A stretch of DNA of 64,000 nt, from the NCBI RefSeq assembly GCF_003202435.1, contig NZ_QJHK01000008.1, positions 1 to 64,000 on the forward strand, read 5' to 3'. Under the pieces are notes generated by a model. The model ran no database searches, had not been told where the DNA came from, and saw only the letters and a list, made by a program, of their open reading frames with translations. This DNA is from Flavobacterium cheongpyeongense (GTDB lineage Bacteria > Bacteroidota > Bacteroidia > Flavobacteriales > Flavobacteriaceae). This document shows, piece by piece, positions 26,430-35,878 of the stretch; position 1 is the stretch's first letter; each line of letters starts with the position of its first letter. The position numbers and the translations under genes were made by a program.

Positions 26430-27194
26430 TTAAAATCCTTCAAAAACTCCTAATCCGAATAATGCAAAGTCGTATTTCACAGGATCATTAGGGTCTAGTT
26501 TCCGTAGTTTTATGTCTAACTCGGCTAAAGCCTTTCCGTCATTTTGTTTTCTTGTCAGCAAACCTAATTTTCGGGCAACATTACCAGAATGTACATCAAG
26601 AGGACAGGATAGGGCAGCGGGAGAAATGGTTTTCCAAATACCAAGATCGACACCTTTTGAGTCCTGGCGGACCATCCATCGCAGATACATGTTGATGCGT
26701 TTTGCTGCAGAATTATTTAAAGGGTCAGAAATATGTTTTTCGGTTCTGGGTAGATGATCGGTTTCAAAAAATGTTTTTTTGAACTCTGAAATGCTTTTTT
26801 GTAGACTGTCTGCTTCCTGATTTTTAGCAAAAACAGCTTCTAAACCTTCATGATTTTTGTAAACATGCTGTAATCCTTTTATAAATCCGGCAAAATCCTT
26901 TCCGTTGAATGTACGATGTACGAAATTTTCTAATGCTTCTAAATGTGAGTCAGAATGCGACATTACAAAATCATAAGGCGAATTGCCCATCAAATTCATC
27001 ATCTGATGTGCGTTTTTAATAATCATTTTGCGGTTTCCCCACGCAATTGTTGCGCTTAGAAATCCAGCAATTTCAACGTCTTCTTTTTTTGTAAAAAGAT
27101 GCGGAATCTGTACGGGATCGCTTTCGATAAAATCAAGATTATTATACTGAATAACTTTTTCGTCAAGAAATTCTTTGAGTTCTGATTTATTCAT
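26430..27194 (-). CDS. TIGR02757 (DUF2400) family protein
   Basis: A 254-residue soluble protein of a conserved Bacteroidetes family. Diagnostic segments are DPVQIPHLFTKKEDVEIAGF near 25-44, ATIAWGNRKMIIKNA, MNLMGNSPYDFV, KRINMYLRWMVRQDSKGVDLG and LDVHSGNVARKLGLL. The second half (LRWMVR, D-x-H-x-x, ARKLG) resembles helix-hairpin-helix DNA glycosylase folds, so a nucleic-acid role is possible, but none is proven. It overlaps the upstream membrane-protein gene by eight bases, implying coupled translation. Confidence 0.85.
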   Translation of the reverse strand: MNKSELKEFLDEKVIQYNNLDFIESDPVQIPHLFTKKEDVEIAGFLSATIAWGNRKMIIKNAHQMMNLMGNSPYDFVMSHSDSHLEALENFVHRTFNGKDFAGFIKGLQHVYKNHEGLEAVFAKNQEADSLQKSISEFKKTFFETDHLPRTEKHISDPLNNSAAKRINMYLRWMVRQDSKGVDLGIWKTISPAALSCPLDVHSGNVARKLGLLTRKQNDGKALAELDIKLRKLDPNDPVKYDFALFGLGVFEGF

Positions 27195-28884
27195 TCTTTG
27201 AAAGTTTTTTGGAGAAAAATCCGTCTTTTAAATTGTTGGTACGCATTTGAGGTTTAACGTTGTAATAGGTCTCAAAATATTTTATTTGATCTTTGTTCAC
27301 ACAAGGTATTTCGCCGTCTCCCGTTCCCCAAAAAAAAGGAATATTGATTGGAGAACTGTATTTTAAATTACCATTTTTTATCATTTCAAAACGATCTTCA
27401 AATTTACTGTTCTTGTAAGGGAAAATGATTTGATTTACAGAAAATGTGCTATTGTTTTTCAGATGGGTATTCTTTGTAAAAAAGCTCAGGTCAAAAGTAA
27501 ATATAGTAGGCAGCGTTAAAATTATTAAGGAGAAATACATTGAAAATACAATTTTTTTTTCAGTATTAATGTAAGAGGCAGCGATTAGAAAACTGAAAAA
27601 TAATATGGCATTTATAAAAAACCGATACTGAGGAGAAGTAAAAAATAAAAATAGCAATTGTAAAAAAAGGATTATATATAAAATCCAAAATGACTTTTTA
27701 TTAAAATATTTAAAGACAAAAACTGGGATTGACAGCAAAAGCAATAAAATTGTTTTATTGAAAAAGCCGTGTAAACCACGTCTGGAAAGCCATATTTTAG
27801 AGATTTCGAATACGTTTAGACTATTAAACTGATTTTCTGTTAATTCATAAGCAGCTCTTTTGGTCAGGCCATAATAAGTGTGAACCATTGAAGCCGGAAT
27901 TTGAAAATCAAAAGAAAACAGATGGAATGTTAAAGGAAATAAAGGGTATCCGCTAATTATAGTATTTTTTATCAGAAAAAGGAATAAAACCATTATCCCT
28001 AATAGTAATGATTTTGTGAGTTTTGAAACTAATGCCTGATAATGTGCAGAAAATAGTGCTACAGGAATAAATATCAGGATAATCGCCGTCGTTTTTATAA
28101 ACACAGCAAAGAAAACCAGTACTGCAATAAGATTAAATGTTTCTGGGCTTAGGTTTTTATAATTGTTTATAAACTTATAGAAAATAATTAAGGATAGGAC
28201 ATAAACAGGCAAATCCGGCGACGGTGTACTAATAAATGAGAAGAAAAAAATATTAGCAAAAGGTAAAAAACCAATTAGCAGATGATTAATCTTTTTGCTT
28301 TTAAAAAAAGAGTTAAGATGCAAAAAAGCATATACATTTCCCAATAAAAGACAAAAACCACTTAAATCATTAAATTTATTGTATAAAAAGGAAAAGTTAA
28401 AAACACTTTGCGTAATGTGCCATCCACTGGTTTGGGCTAGAAAAAAATGCAGGTTCGCAACACCTTCTACAAAGCCATATTTATTTATCCATTTTATGGT
28501 CTGAATATAATAAGATTCATTATCAATGATGAAGGGAATTGAAGCGCATTGAGCTAATATTAAAATACTGATAATGGATAATGCTGTTTTTAAAGAAATA
28601 GGTAAGCATAATAATTCATAAAAAAAAGATTTATAAATTGATTTGATACTATTTTTAAATTTTAAATAAATCCCAATATTCAGAATTAAGAAAATAATAT
28701 GAAATTCAATATTAATTCTTTCGAAAATCGCCCAAAATCCTGCGAAAAGTGTAGTTGTGAAAAGCCCAAGAATTGAGAAAATAACAAAATTTGAATTCTT
28801 TAATCCTAAAATTTTATTTGTAAAAAAACCAATATTTATGGTTGTAAAACCAATATAAATCCAGCTTAAAAGAATTAAAAACAT
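27187..28884 (-). CDS. Polytopic membrane protein (LIC_10190-like)
   Basis: A 565-residue integral membrane protein with about ten or more hydrophobic helices, starting with MFLILLSWIYIGFTTINIG. The overall look (long loops with FIIDNESYYIQTIKWINKYG near 113-132, then helices) is that of the GT-C-like glycosyltransferase/oligosaccharide membrane enzymes. I recall the name LIC_10190 for this family but cannot verify it. The C-terminal 100 residues are soluble and end with the TIGR02757 overlap. It lies one base after the LolD-like gene stop, so the three genes form an operon. Function unknown. Confidence 0.7.
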   Translation of the reverse strand: MFLILLSWIYIGFTTINIGFFTNKILGLKNSNFVIFSILGLFTTTLFAGFWAIFERINIEFHIIFLILNIGIYLKFKNSIKSIYKSFFYELLCLPISLKTALSIISILILAQCASIPFIIDNESYYIQTIKWINKYGFVEGVANLHFFLAQTSGWHITQSVFNFSFLYNKFNDLSGFCLLLGNVYAFLHLNSFFKSKKINHLLIGFLPFANIFFFSFISTPSPDLPVYVLSLIIFYKFINNYKNLSPETFNLIAVLVFFAVFIKTTAIILIFIPVALFSAHYQALVSKLTKSLLLGIMVLFLFLIKNTIISGYPLFPLTFHLFSFDFQIPASMVHTYYGLTKRAAYELTENQFNSLNVFEISKIWLSRRGLHGFFNKTILLLLLSIPVFVFKYFNKKSFWILYIILFLQLLFLFFTSPQYRFFINAILFFSFLIAASYINTEKKIVFSMYFSLIILTLPTIFTFDLSFFTKNTHLKNNSTFSVNQIIFPYKNSKFEDRFEMIKNGNLKYSSPINIPFFWGTGDGEIPCVNKDQIKYFETYYNVKPQMRTNNLKDGFFSKKLSKNE

Positions 28885-28885
28885 C

Positions 28886-29548
28886 TTAAGATATAATTTG
28901 CCCGTCCGACATTACCAATTTCCTGTCAGCCATATTAGCGAGTTCTTCATTATGGGTCACTATCACGAATGTTTGTCCAAATTCATCTCTAAGCTGAAAA
29001 AACAACTGATGTAAATTCTCTGCAGAATGGGTATCGAGATTTCCTGAAGGTTCATCGGCAAATATCACATCGGGTTTATTGATTAAAGCCCTTGCTACGG
29101 CAACACGCTGCTGTTCGCCACCGGAAAGTTCATTGGGCTTATGATGTATCCGGTGTGATAATCCTAAATATTCCAATAATTTTGTTGCTTCAGTTTCTGT
29201 TTCAGAAGGCTTTTTCCCTGCAATGTAAGCCGGAATGCAAACATTTTCAAGTGCAGTGAATTCGGGAAGAAGCTGGTGAAACTGAAAGATAAAACCTAAA
29301 TTCAGGTTCCTGAATCTGGATAAGTTTTTGTCGTTGAGTTCTAAGATGTTTTGCCCGTTTATAGTCAGGGATGTCCCGAAGCCTTTTTCAGGTTTGTCTA
29401 AAGTTCCTAAAATGTGCAGTAAAGTGGTTTTTCCGGCACCGGAAGCACCTACAATTGAAACAATTTCTCCTTTTTGAATGTGTAAATCAACTCCTTTTAA
29501 AACTTCCAGCTGATCGTAGAATTTATGTATGCTTTTTGCGTGTATCAT
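28886..29548 (-). CDS. lolD: Lipoprotein-releasing ABC transporter ATPase LolD-like
   Basis: About 220 residues of an MJ0796/LolD-type ABC ATPase. Walker A is [11 protein letters not shown], the Q loop lies in [17 protein letters not shown], the signature is [15 protein letters not shown], Walker B is [13 protein letters not shown] and the switch His is in VTHNEEL. With LolCE it would extract lipoproteins from the inner membrane; no permease gene is adjacent. I chose the ATG at 29548 ([10 protein letters not shown]); the longer frame uses a TTG at 29575 and adds a cysteine-rich, non-family stretch. Confidence 0.88.
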   Translation of the reverse strand: MIHAKSIHKFYDQLEVLKGVDLHIQKGEIVSIVGASGAGKTTLLHILGTLDKPEKGFGTSLTINGQNILELNDKNLSRFRNLNLGFIFQFHQLLPEFTALENVCIPAYIAGKKPSETETEATKLLEYLGLSHRIHHKPNELSGGEQQRVAVARALINKPDVIFADEPSGNLDTHSAENLHQLFFQLRDEFGQTFVIVTHNEELANMADRKLVMSDGQIIS

Positions 29549-29999
29549 GTAGAAACTGTTTTTACAAAGAAACAAAGATTCTGCCGATATTAAAATGGGG
29601 TGTAACAGAATTTTAAGAACAATATTTGGTAACGAATTTTTGCGTTTTTTATTTACATTTTTTGAGTTATATAGTTAGTTTCCATTAGGAGGGTACAGCT
29701 TTTGCTAATTTCATAATCTAAAGTTTTATAATATTCTCTAAAACGGTTATCTATTTCAGTTTCTTTTAAAGTATTATAGTTTAAAGTGCTTTTTTTAGCT
29801 GTTTAGATCTAAAAATCATGTTGTTTAATTATAGGAGTCAATACATTTATATAAATAGATAACGTTAGAATCTGCAAAATGATCAATTCATTAACTCTAA
29901 ATTAGTAAGTGAATAATATAACTTTTAAGAATAGTTATATAACAAAATTCGTCTGTTGTATCTCACCTTTATACCTAACAATTTTAATAAAAAATTTTT
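29549..29999. other. Intergenic stretch between divergent lolD and OmpA-like genes
   Basis: About 450 A/T-rich bases with no convincing ORF. It must carry promoters for both divergent units. No full TTTG/TAnnTTTG pair was found; TTTG words near 29558-29575 on the minus strand could serve lolD. Confidence 0.4.
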
Positions 30000-31472
30000 A
30001 TGAAAAAATTATTATTTCTGTGTGCAGTTACCGCATTTACCTTTACTTCAAGGGCACAGACAGAAGATAAAAGATGGAATGTTGGGCTGCATGCAGGTGT
30101 TACTCAATATAATGGTGATTTAGGCAGGGACTGGTACAAAACTGATAATTCCATGTACGGTTTTGGGGGTATATCTGTTTCTAGATATTTAGGCAAATTA
30201 TTCGACCTAAACTTATTGCTATCCAAAGGAACTATTGGTTATCATAATAACGAAGCTGCAAGTTTTAAATCTGATTTTAATGCAGCTTCTATTAACTTAC
30301 GTTTCAATATCGTAGCACCAGAATATGTCATAAGACCTTATGTATTTGCTGGAGTTGGAGCGATTCTATTTGACAACCAGCTTAATTTTCATCAAGAAAA
30401 GTATGATTTTATGCTGCCATCAGCTGGTGGGGGTATCAACATTAGGCTTACTCCAGTCATAATGCTGAATCTGCAGGAAACATTCCTGTTTTCAAACCAT
30501 GACGGACGTGATGGAATTGACAATGCCGATGGTAAAATGAATAAAAAAGATTCGTATGTAACTCATATGGCGGGGTTGACTTTCAATATGGGTAATTCTG
30601 TTGATACCGATCAAGATGGTGTATCAGATAAGAAGGATAATTGTCCAGATACACCAGCGGGAGTTGCTGTAGACAAAAAGGGCTGTCCACTGGATAAAGA
30701 TGCCGATGGTGTTCCAGATTATTTGGACAATTGCCCCGATATTTCAGGTTCAAAAATGCTCAACGGCTGTCCTGACAAAGACAATGACGGAGTTGAAGAT
30801 TCAAAAGACCAATGTCCAGACCAAGCAGGAACAGTTACACTCAATGGATGTCCTGATGCTGATGGAGATGGTGTAGCCGATAAGGATGATCAATGTGTCA
30901 ACACTAAATCTGGTACCAAAGTGGATAGCAAAGGCTGCCCAATGGACAGCGATAAAGATGGTGTAACCGATGATATCGACCGTTGTCCAGATGTAGCTGG
31001 AGTTGTAGCACTCAAAGGCTGTCCTGATACTGACGGAGATGGTGTAGTAGATATAGATGATAAATGTCCGAATGCCAAAGGAACTCCTGCAAATAGTGGT
31101 TGTCCTGAAATTACTAAAGCCGATATTGTAAGAATAACTTATATTGGAAGTAAACTCTTTTTCGAAAACAATTCAGATAAATTAAAAGTAGCTTCACTTT
31201 CGCAATTGGATGAACTAACCCTAATCTTAAACAGAAATCAAGGAGCCAAATTAACCATTGAAGGACATACAGATAGCGTGGGTGCAGATGATTTTAATAT
31301 GACTTTATCTCAAAAACGTTCCGATTCTGTAAAACAGTATTTGATAGGTAAAGGAATTGAAGAGGCTAGATTAACAGCCATTGGATTTGGAGAAACCAAA
31401 CCTATTGCAGTAAATACCACTGCACTAGGCAAAGCCAAAAACCGTAGAGTTGAATTGAAAACTAATTATTAA
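30000..31472 (+). CDS. OmpA family outer-membrane protein with thrombospondin type-3 repeats
   Basis: A 490-residue outer-membrane protein. Signal peptide MKKLLFLCAVTAFTFTSRAQ; a beta-barrel-like domain at about 25-195; five to six calcium-binding TSP3 repeats at about 200-365, each with D-x-D-x-D-G-x-x-D and C-P-D (for example DTDQDGVSDKKDNCPD); and an OmpA C-terminal peptidoglycan-binding domain at about 375-488 with IEGHTDSVGADDFN and NRRVELK. It would tie the outer membrane to the cell wall. Monocistronic, followed by a clear terminator. Confidence 0.93.
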   Translation: MKKLLFLCAVTAFTFTSRAQTEDKRWNVGLHAGVTQYNGDLGRDWYKTDNSMYGFGGISVSRYLGKLFDLNLLLSKGTIGYHNNEAASFKSDFNAASINLRFNIVAPEYVIRPYVFAGVGAILFDNQLNFHQEKYDFMLPSAGGGINIRLTPVIMLNLQETFLFSNHDGRDGIDNADGKMNKKDSYVTHMAGLTFNMGNSVDTDQDGVSDKKDNCPDTPAGVAVDKKGCPLDKDADGVPDYLDNCPDISGSKMLNGCPDKDNDGVEDSKDQCPDQAGTVTLNGCPDADGDGVADKDDQCVNTKSGTKVDSKGCPMDSDKDGVTDDIDRCPDVAGVVALKGCPDTDGDGVVDIDDKCPNAKGTPANSGCPEITKADIVRITYIGSKLFFENNSDKLKVASLSQLDELTLILNRNQGAKLTIEGHTDSVGADDFNMTLSQKRSDSVKQYLIGKGIEEARLTAIGFGETKPIAVNTTALGKAKNRRVELKTNY

Positions 31473-31497
31473 ATAGTTAAGATTACATTGTACTAAG

Positions 31498-31534
31498 AAC
31501 TGGTTGTCAAGAAATTGGCAGCCAGTTTTTTTTT
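31498..31534 (+). terminator. Intrinsic terminator after the OmpA-like gene
   Basis: AACTGGTTGTC (31498-31508) pairs with GGCAGCCAGTT (31517-31527) and is followed by a T run to 31534. Confidence 0.7.
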
Positions 31535-31629
31535 AGGGTAAAATATTCCGGACTTCATTACACGTATAAAGCAAACAATAAAAGTCCGCAATAAAAGTTC
31601 TTACTATAGGCAACAATTCATTCAGAACC

Positions 31630-31672
31630 AAATACAAAAAAACACAAACAGTAGCTTGTGTTTTTTGTATTT
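31630..31672. terminator. Possible hairpin terminator upstream of the pseudogene
   Basis: AAATACAAAAAAACACAA (31630-31647) pairs with TTGTGTTTTTTGTATTT (31656-31672) apart from one unpaired base. A-rich and T-rich arms would work in either direction. Confidence 0.4.
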
Positions 31673-31719
31673 GTCGTTTGAATGAATAACAACTGATTTC
31701 TGTTCGGTTATAGTCCTTA

Positions 31720-32013
31720 TAGATATTGGACTAAATCCGTTTCTATAGAAGAGATGGTCAAATTCATTCTCAGTTTAAACAAGCGTCTGTAAATCTTGAT
31801 ATTAGAAACGGAGTTGGTATTTTGTCAAATGGTAAAGTTGTTTTTGTGCTCGAAAAAAGTTAATTTTTATGATTTTGAGAACATTTCAAAATTTTAGAAT
31901 GTTGGAATGCGTTATATCTCGACGGATTTGTTTCTCCTGCTTATCTTCTTTAAGACGATTGGATTCAAACAGATGGAAATTTTGGTGTACTATTTGCAGT
32001 AACAATAAAATAA
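31720..32013 (+). pseudogene. Decayed phosphodiester glycosidase (NAGPA-like) gene, 3' remnant
   Basis: Reading from 31753 in one frame gives QFKQASVNLDIRNGVGILS then NGKVVFVLEKS, a stop-riddled stretch corresponding to NFYDF-EHFK, then NALYLDGFVSPAYL, another stop and DWIQTDGNFGVLFAV, ending TAA at 32011. NALYLDGF-S and QTDGNFGV are the C-terminal hallmark of the NAGPA domain family. At least two small deletions break the frame and the N-terminal half is not found. The boundaries are approximate at the 5' side. Ends ten bases before the next gene. Confidence 0.65.
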
Positions 32014-32022
32014 AAAAATGAA

Positions 32023-32322
32023 ATGGACAGACAAGAAACAATAATTATTAAAGATGGGAAAGTCAGAAAACTGCTTCTAGGTTTACTGTTTGACGGAATT
32101 GGAATGATTTCATTAAGTATTCCAGTTTTAGGTGAGTTTTCGGATGTGATTTGGGCACCAGTTGCAGCTTTTATTATGACCAGAATGTATAAAGGCAGAG
32201 TTGGGAGAACGGCAAGTATTTTAACTTTTGTTGAAGAAATTATTCCGTTTACAGATGTGATCCCATCCTTTACGATTACCTGGATTTATACGTATTTTTT
32301 TCAGAAACAAAAAGAATTATAA
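32023..32322 (+). CDS. Small membrane protein of unknown function, 99 residues
   Basis: A 99-residue protein with two or three hydrophobic segments: about 17-35 (LLLGLLFDGIGMISLSIPVL), 42-56 (VIWAPVAAFIMTRMY) and 75-92 (IPFTDVIPSFTITWIYTYF). The N-terminus is charged, and a basic loop MYKGRVGRT lies between helices. No family is recognised. It follows the NAGPA remnant directly and converges on the pectate-lyase gene through the hairpin at 32328. Confidence 0.65.
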   Translation: MDRQETIIIKDGKVRKLLLGLLFDGIGMISLSIPVLGEFSDVIWAPVAAFIMTRMYKGRVGRTASILTFVEEIIPFTDVIPSFTITWIYTYFFQKQKEL

Positions 32323-32350
32323 AAAAAATGGCAGCTACCCGGGCTGCCAT
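32320..32350 (-). terminator. Terminator for the pectate-lyase-like gene
   Basis: ATGGCAGC (32328-32335) pairs with GCTGCCAT (32343-32350). On the minus strand the stem is followed by a run of eight T (A run at 32320-32327 on plus). It is shared with the end of the convergent small gene. Confidence 0.65.
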
Positions 32351-32368
32351 TTCTCAAACTAAACTAAC

Positions 32369-35146
32369 TTAATGAACAATAATCTTTCTTGTATGCAATA
32401 CTTCTTTTGTTACGGGATCAGAAACCTTCAGAATAAAAAGACCTTTTGATTTCAAACTGATATTTTCCTGAGCTCTTCCTGATATGTTGCGTTTGATTAT
32501 TTCTTTGCCCAGTATATCAAAGATTTTAAGTTCTGTATTGCTGCCGTCATTCTCCATCAAAACTGAAAACGAACCGTTGTTTGGAACAGGCCAGACTTTA
32601 AAAGTACTATCTTCTTTAACGTTTTTTTCTATTGATAAAGTAGAACTGTATCCACTAACAATATTAACTTTTCGGGTCATACTGGCTCCTTCATTATCCG
32701 TAACAGTAAAATCAAAAGAGCATAAACCTGTTGCAGTTGGTGTAAAATCTACGATATCTGCGTTAAGAGAAGCATTTCCATTTACTACATTCGAAACAGA
32801 ATAGCTGACCCCACTTGTAAAACCTCTTGAAAGTTTCTGGATATTAATGCTGACTTTACTTCCGTCAGGGGAATCGTAATGAGGCAGGGACATCCATTGT
32901 AAATATGCATCTAAGTTGGTATAACCATCTAAATCATTATCAGCATTAGAATCAGAGAAATCACTGATACCTGAATTTAAATTAGTTCCTGTGATCGTTT
33001 CCCACCAGTCAGGTAATCCATCCTGATCCGTATCCCAATTGGCATTTCTGACAATTTCAGGATATGTTTCGTAGCCGCCAACATCCGATTCGTTATCAGG
33101 AAATCCAGGTTTATTGGTGACACTTCCTTTGTACGTATAAGTTCCGTTTAATGTTTCTGAGATCATTCTTTGGTCATGTTTATCAAAGTCCGGTTGAATA
33201 CATCCAACATCTGAAAGTACTATTTTATAGGCAGTTTTTGCAGATTGTGTAGTTACGTATGAAGGGAAAAATGGAGTATTGACAAAATTATCGTAAGTAT
33301 TAGTAGCCCCATTTTTATAAGTAGCTCTTCTTCCGATAGCCTGATTACTTTCGTCAAAATAACCCGGCATTACATTTCCATTAAAATAACAGCGCTGCAT
33401 TCCTGTTCCAGCATTTTCGTTATCGGCACTAAATGCAACAAATATTTTAGAACCTGCTCCTGGTTTGTAATAGTTATTTACAAAATTCACTTCTTTGGTA
33501 CCACCATCCGTTGTTCTGGAACCCCAGTTATAAACAACGTTATTGGTGATATCCATTCTGCCAGCATAAGCTCCACTGCCATCTAATCCGCCACCTAAAC
33601 TCCAATTTCGACCATAATTGTGCACTAATAAGTTATGATGAAAACTGCCAATATCACCGCCTATTGTCGCCGCATAACCATGTTCAGTTCCAGCGGGATA
33701 ATTTTCGTGTCCTGCAGCATTTAAGGCCTCAGAAATTAATGTTTTTTGTAATGTAATATTCTTTCCTGAACGGGAACTAAAAGCTTCATCAATGGTCCAG
33801 CTGATAGAGCAATGGTCTATGATACTATTATCGGCACCAGTTAGTCCCATACCATCAAAAGTTTGTCCGCCTCCTAATCTCACTCTTATGTTTTGAACTA
33901 TAGCATCATTTCCTGTAATTCCCAGAGGAGCTTTACGAATACAGATTCCTTTTCCGGGAGCAGTTTGCCCCGCAATTGTTATGTAAGGCTGATTTGATAC
34001 TAAACGAGATTCAAGCTGAATGATTCCAGATGTATTAAAAACAATAGTCCTTGGGCCTATATCATTAGTAATCGCTTCACGTAAGCTTCCAGGACCACTG
34101 TCATTAAGGTTGGTCACGGCTACTACTTTTCCGCCTCTTCCGCCACGGGCAAAGCGGCCATATCCTTCTGCACCTGGAAAAGCAAGCTGGGCAGGGCGAA
34201 AACGCCAAATATTGCCCTTTACTATTTCGTTATTTGCTAATACTTCATCAACCCTCCAATAGTATGTCTCACCTGTATATAATCCGTTTGCCTGGAAAGA
34301 AGTATTTGCTTTGAGTTGATTACCTTTAAATTCAGGTGAAGACGTATTAGCAGCTTCCAAGGCTGCTAAATTAGTGCCAAAATAGATATTATGTGATACA
34401 GCATTAATGGCAGATGTCCATGTTAATGTTTTATTGCCTGAACTTAATTCTACGTGTTCATCATTATGTTTAGGATCAGGATTTGTGGCCTGATTAAAAA
34501 TATTAGGAGTGTTTAATTCAAATCCGTTTAGCATTACATTTTTGAAAGTTTCAGTACCTGATGTTTCTGCTGCGAAAAGGACAACAACATCAGTTCCCGA
34601 AATCGCCTCAAATGTTAAATATGCTGATTTTGCATCTGCTGTTTTATGAGCCCTGATAGTCGGAATCAAATTGTCAACGATCAGGTTTCCATCTATAGAA
34701 ATATCAATTGGGCTAAAAGTATAAACCGGGCTATCGACTGCGTTTAAAAAAGCCATTAAAGTATGGGCTCCTGTTGGTAGCCCAGTAATTCGAAGTTCTA
34801 TTTCTCCTCCCTCGTTTGCAGTTGTCCCTTTTACCGTTACACCATCGCAGACTAATCGGGCATAGTAGGGAGCCTGGATACCTGCTTTTTCCCAGTTAGT
34901 TCCTAAAATATCTCCTTTATCACCCACTCTCGTTATTGTAAATGTAACTCCGTTTTCAGTCTTGGTGGCGCTATTTGTAGTTACCACCCAGGAAGTATAG
35001 TCGGGTTCACCCACTTCTGTTGTTTGTCTGTTTGCCTGATCAAAATCAATTTTCACTACCGGACTCTGGGCAGAGATCTTTGCAGTAGACATTGTAAGGC
35101 AGACTATTGCCATTGCAAAAAATAATTTAAAAGTATTCTTTAACAT
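32369..35146 (-). CDS. T9SS-exported pectate-lyase-like protein
   Basis: A 925-residue secreted protein. Signal peptide at 1-26 (FKLFFAMAIVCLTMSTAKIS); beta-sandwich-like region at about 30-215; a fibronectin-like part at about 220-320; and a right-handed beta-helix at about 322-640, starting AFPGAEGYGRFARGGRGGKV, with NLNDSGPGSLREAI and SIIDHCSISWTIDEAF, which fit PL1-type pectate lyases. A cadherin-like segment (about 770-830) precedes a type A sorting domain (VWPVPNNGSFSVLM ... TRKIIVH) for type IX secretion. Likely degrades pectin or a related uronan at the cell surface. No SusC/SusD pair is adjacent. Confidence 0.88.
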   Translation of the reverse strand: MLKNTFKLFFAMAIVCLTMSTAKISAQSPVVKIDFDQANRQTTEVGEPDYTSWVVTTNSATKTENGVTFTITRVGDKGDILGTNWEKAGIQAPYYARLVCDGVTVKGTTANEGGEIELRITGLPTGAHTLMAFLNAVDSPVYTFSPIDISIDGNLIVDNLIPTIRAHKTADAKSAYLTFEAISGTDVVVLFAAETSGTETFKNVMLNGFELNTPNIFNQATNPDPKHNDEHVELSSGNKTLTWTSAINAVSHNIYFGTNLAALEAANTSSPEFKGNQLKANTSFQANGLYTGETYYWRVDEVLANNEIVKGNIWRFRPAQLAFPGAEGYGRFARGGRGGKVVAVTNLNDSGPGSLREAITNDIGPRTIVFNTSGIIQLESRLVSNQPYITIAGQTAPGKGICIRKAPLGITGNDAIVQNIRVRLGGGQTFDGMGLTGADNSIIDHCSISWTIDEAFSSRSGKNITLQKTLISEALNAAGHENYPAGTEHGYAATIGGDIGSFHHNLLVHNYGRNWSLGGGLDGSGAYAGRMDITNNVVYNWGSRTTDGGTKEVNFVNNYYKPGAGSKIFVAFSADNENAGTGMQRCYFNGNVMPGYFDESNQAIGRRATYKNGATNTYDNFVNTPFFPSYVTTQSAKTAYKIVLSDVGCIQPDFDKHDQRMISETLNGTYTYKGSVTNKPGFPDNESDVGGYETYPEIVRNANWDTDQDGLPDWWETITGTNLNSGISDFSDSNADNDLDGYTNLDAYLQWMSLPHYDSPDGSKVSINIQKLSRGFTSGVSYSVSNVVNGNASLNADIVDFTPTATGLCSFDFTVTDNEGASMTRKVNIVSGYSSTLSIEKNVKEDSTFKVWPVPNNGSFSVLMENDGSNTELKIFDILGKEIIKRNISGRAQENISLKSKGLFILKVSDPVTKEVLHTRKIIVH

Positions 35147-35542
35147 CGATTGGTTGGTTTTAGTTAGTTTAGTAATGTAATCATTACTGTAAAGTTTTAC
35201 AAAATGTTAAAAAAAACTATCCTGTTCCATCCTGTTCTGGTTTGATGTTTTGTTGATAAAAATCCTTACGTTGTGATATAATTTATGATAAAACTTAAAT
35301 GCTTATTGACAGTATAATACTTTGCAGAAAATAAACTGAAAAGAGAAATGTTGTTTATAATAAATGATCCATTCTGTATGAAAAGCAAGAAAAGAACTAC
35401 GTGAAGGTTGTGGGAAAATGCCAACTGTATTATCCCAATTATAATATTCAAAAGATTGGAATTTTTTTGGTATAAACTCCGGTATAAATATAAAAACAGG
35501 CTATTTTTATTCGCTATATTAAATACATAATCGGTATTATAA
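35147..35542. other. Intergenic stretch upstream of the pectate-lyase gene
   Basis: About 400 A/T-rich bases. A tandem ATCCTGTTC/ATCCTGTTC pair (35219-35237) lies some 75 bases before the start codon and could be a regulatory direct repeat. A 61-codon open frame on the minus strand (35266-35451) is hydrophobic, A/T-driven and probably not a gene. Confidence 0.4.
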
Positions 35543-35845
35543 TTAATTTTTGAAGAGAAATCCCAATCCCATACCCTTTAGCATTTTCTTTTCGAAGTTC
35601 CAAAAGAAACGAAACTGTCCAAAAATGGTTCCAATAGCAACCAATAGAACTTGGTAGATTGGGAAAATAATTATTAATCGTATAAGGGTAAACCAACCGC
35701 CGAAGTCTTCTTTGGTGATATGTAAAAATTCACAAAAAGGTCTGGACAGCCACGCAGATGCAGATCCGGTGATCGCAAAAACGATAAATATAATAACAAG
35801 CTGAAAATTTGAGGTAATGCCCCAACGTTGCTTTAATCTGTTCAT
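35543..35845 (-). CDS. DUF6787-like small membrane protein
   Basis: A 100-residue protein with two long hydrophobic helices: about 15-36 (FQLVIIFIVFAITGSASAWL) and 50-72 (WFTLIRLIIIFPIYQVLLVAIG). The N-terminal MNRLKQRWGI and the tail FFWNFEKKMLKGMGLGF are typical of a conserved flavobacterial family that I recall as DUF6787. Function unknown. It lies 33 bases after the lipoprotein gene upstream on the same strand and may be co-transcribed with it. Confidence 0.75.
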   Translation of the reverse strand: MNRLKQRWGITSNFQLVIIFIVFAITGSASAWLSRPFCEFLHITKEDFGGWFTLIRLIIIFPIYQVLLVAIGTIFGQFRFFWNFEKKMLKGMGLGFLFKN

Positions 35846-35878
35846 TTTTTATTTGTAGTGATTACAAATATACTAACA

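Noticed and set aside
29549..29575. TTG start extending LolD by nine residues
   Set aside because: Added residues MFLCKNSFY are not LolD-like; ATG at 29548 preferred.
35266..35451. 61-codon open frame on the minus strand upstream of the pectate-lyase gene
   Set aside because: Composition follows the A/T-rich sequence, no family words, no promoter; probably chance.
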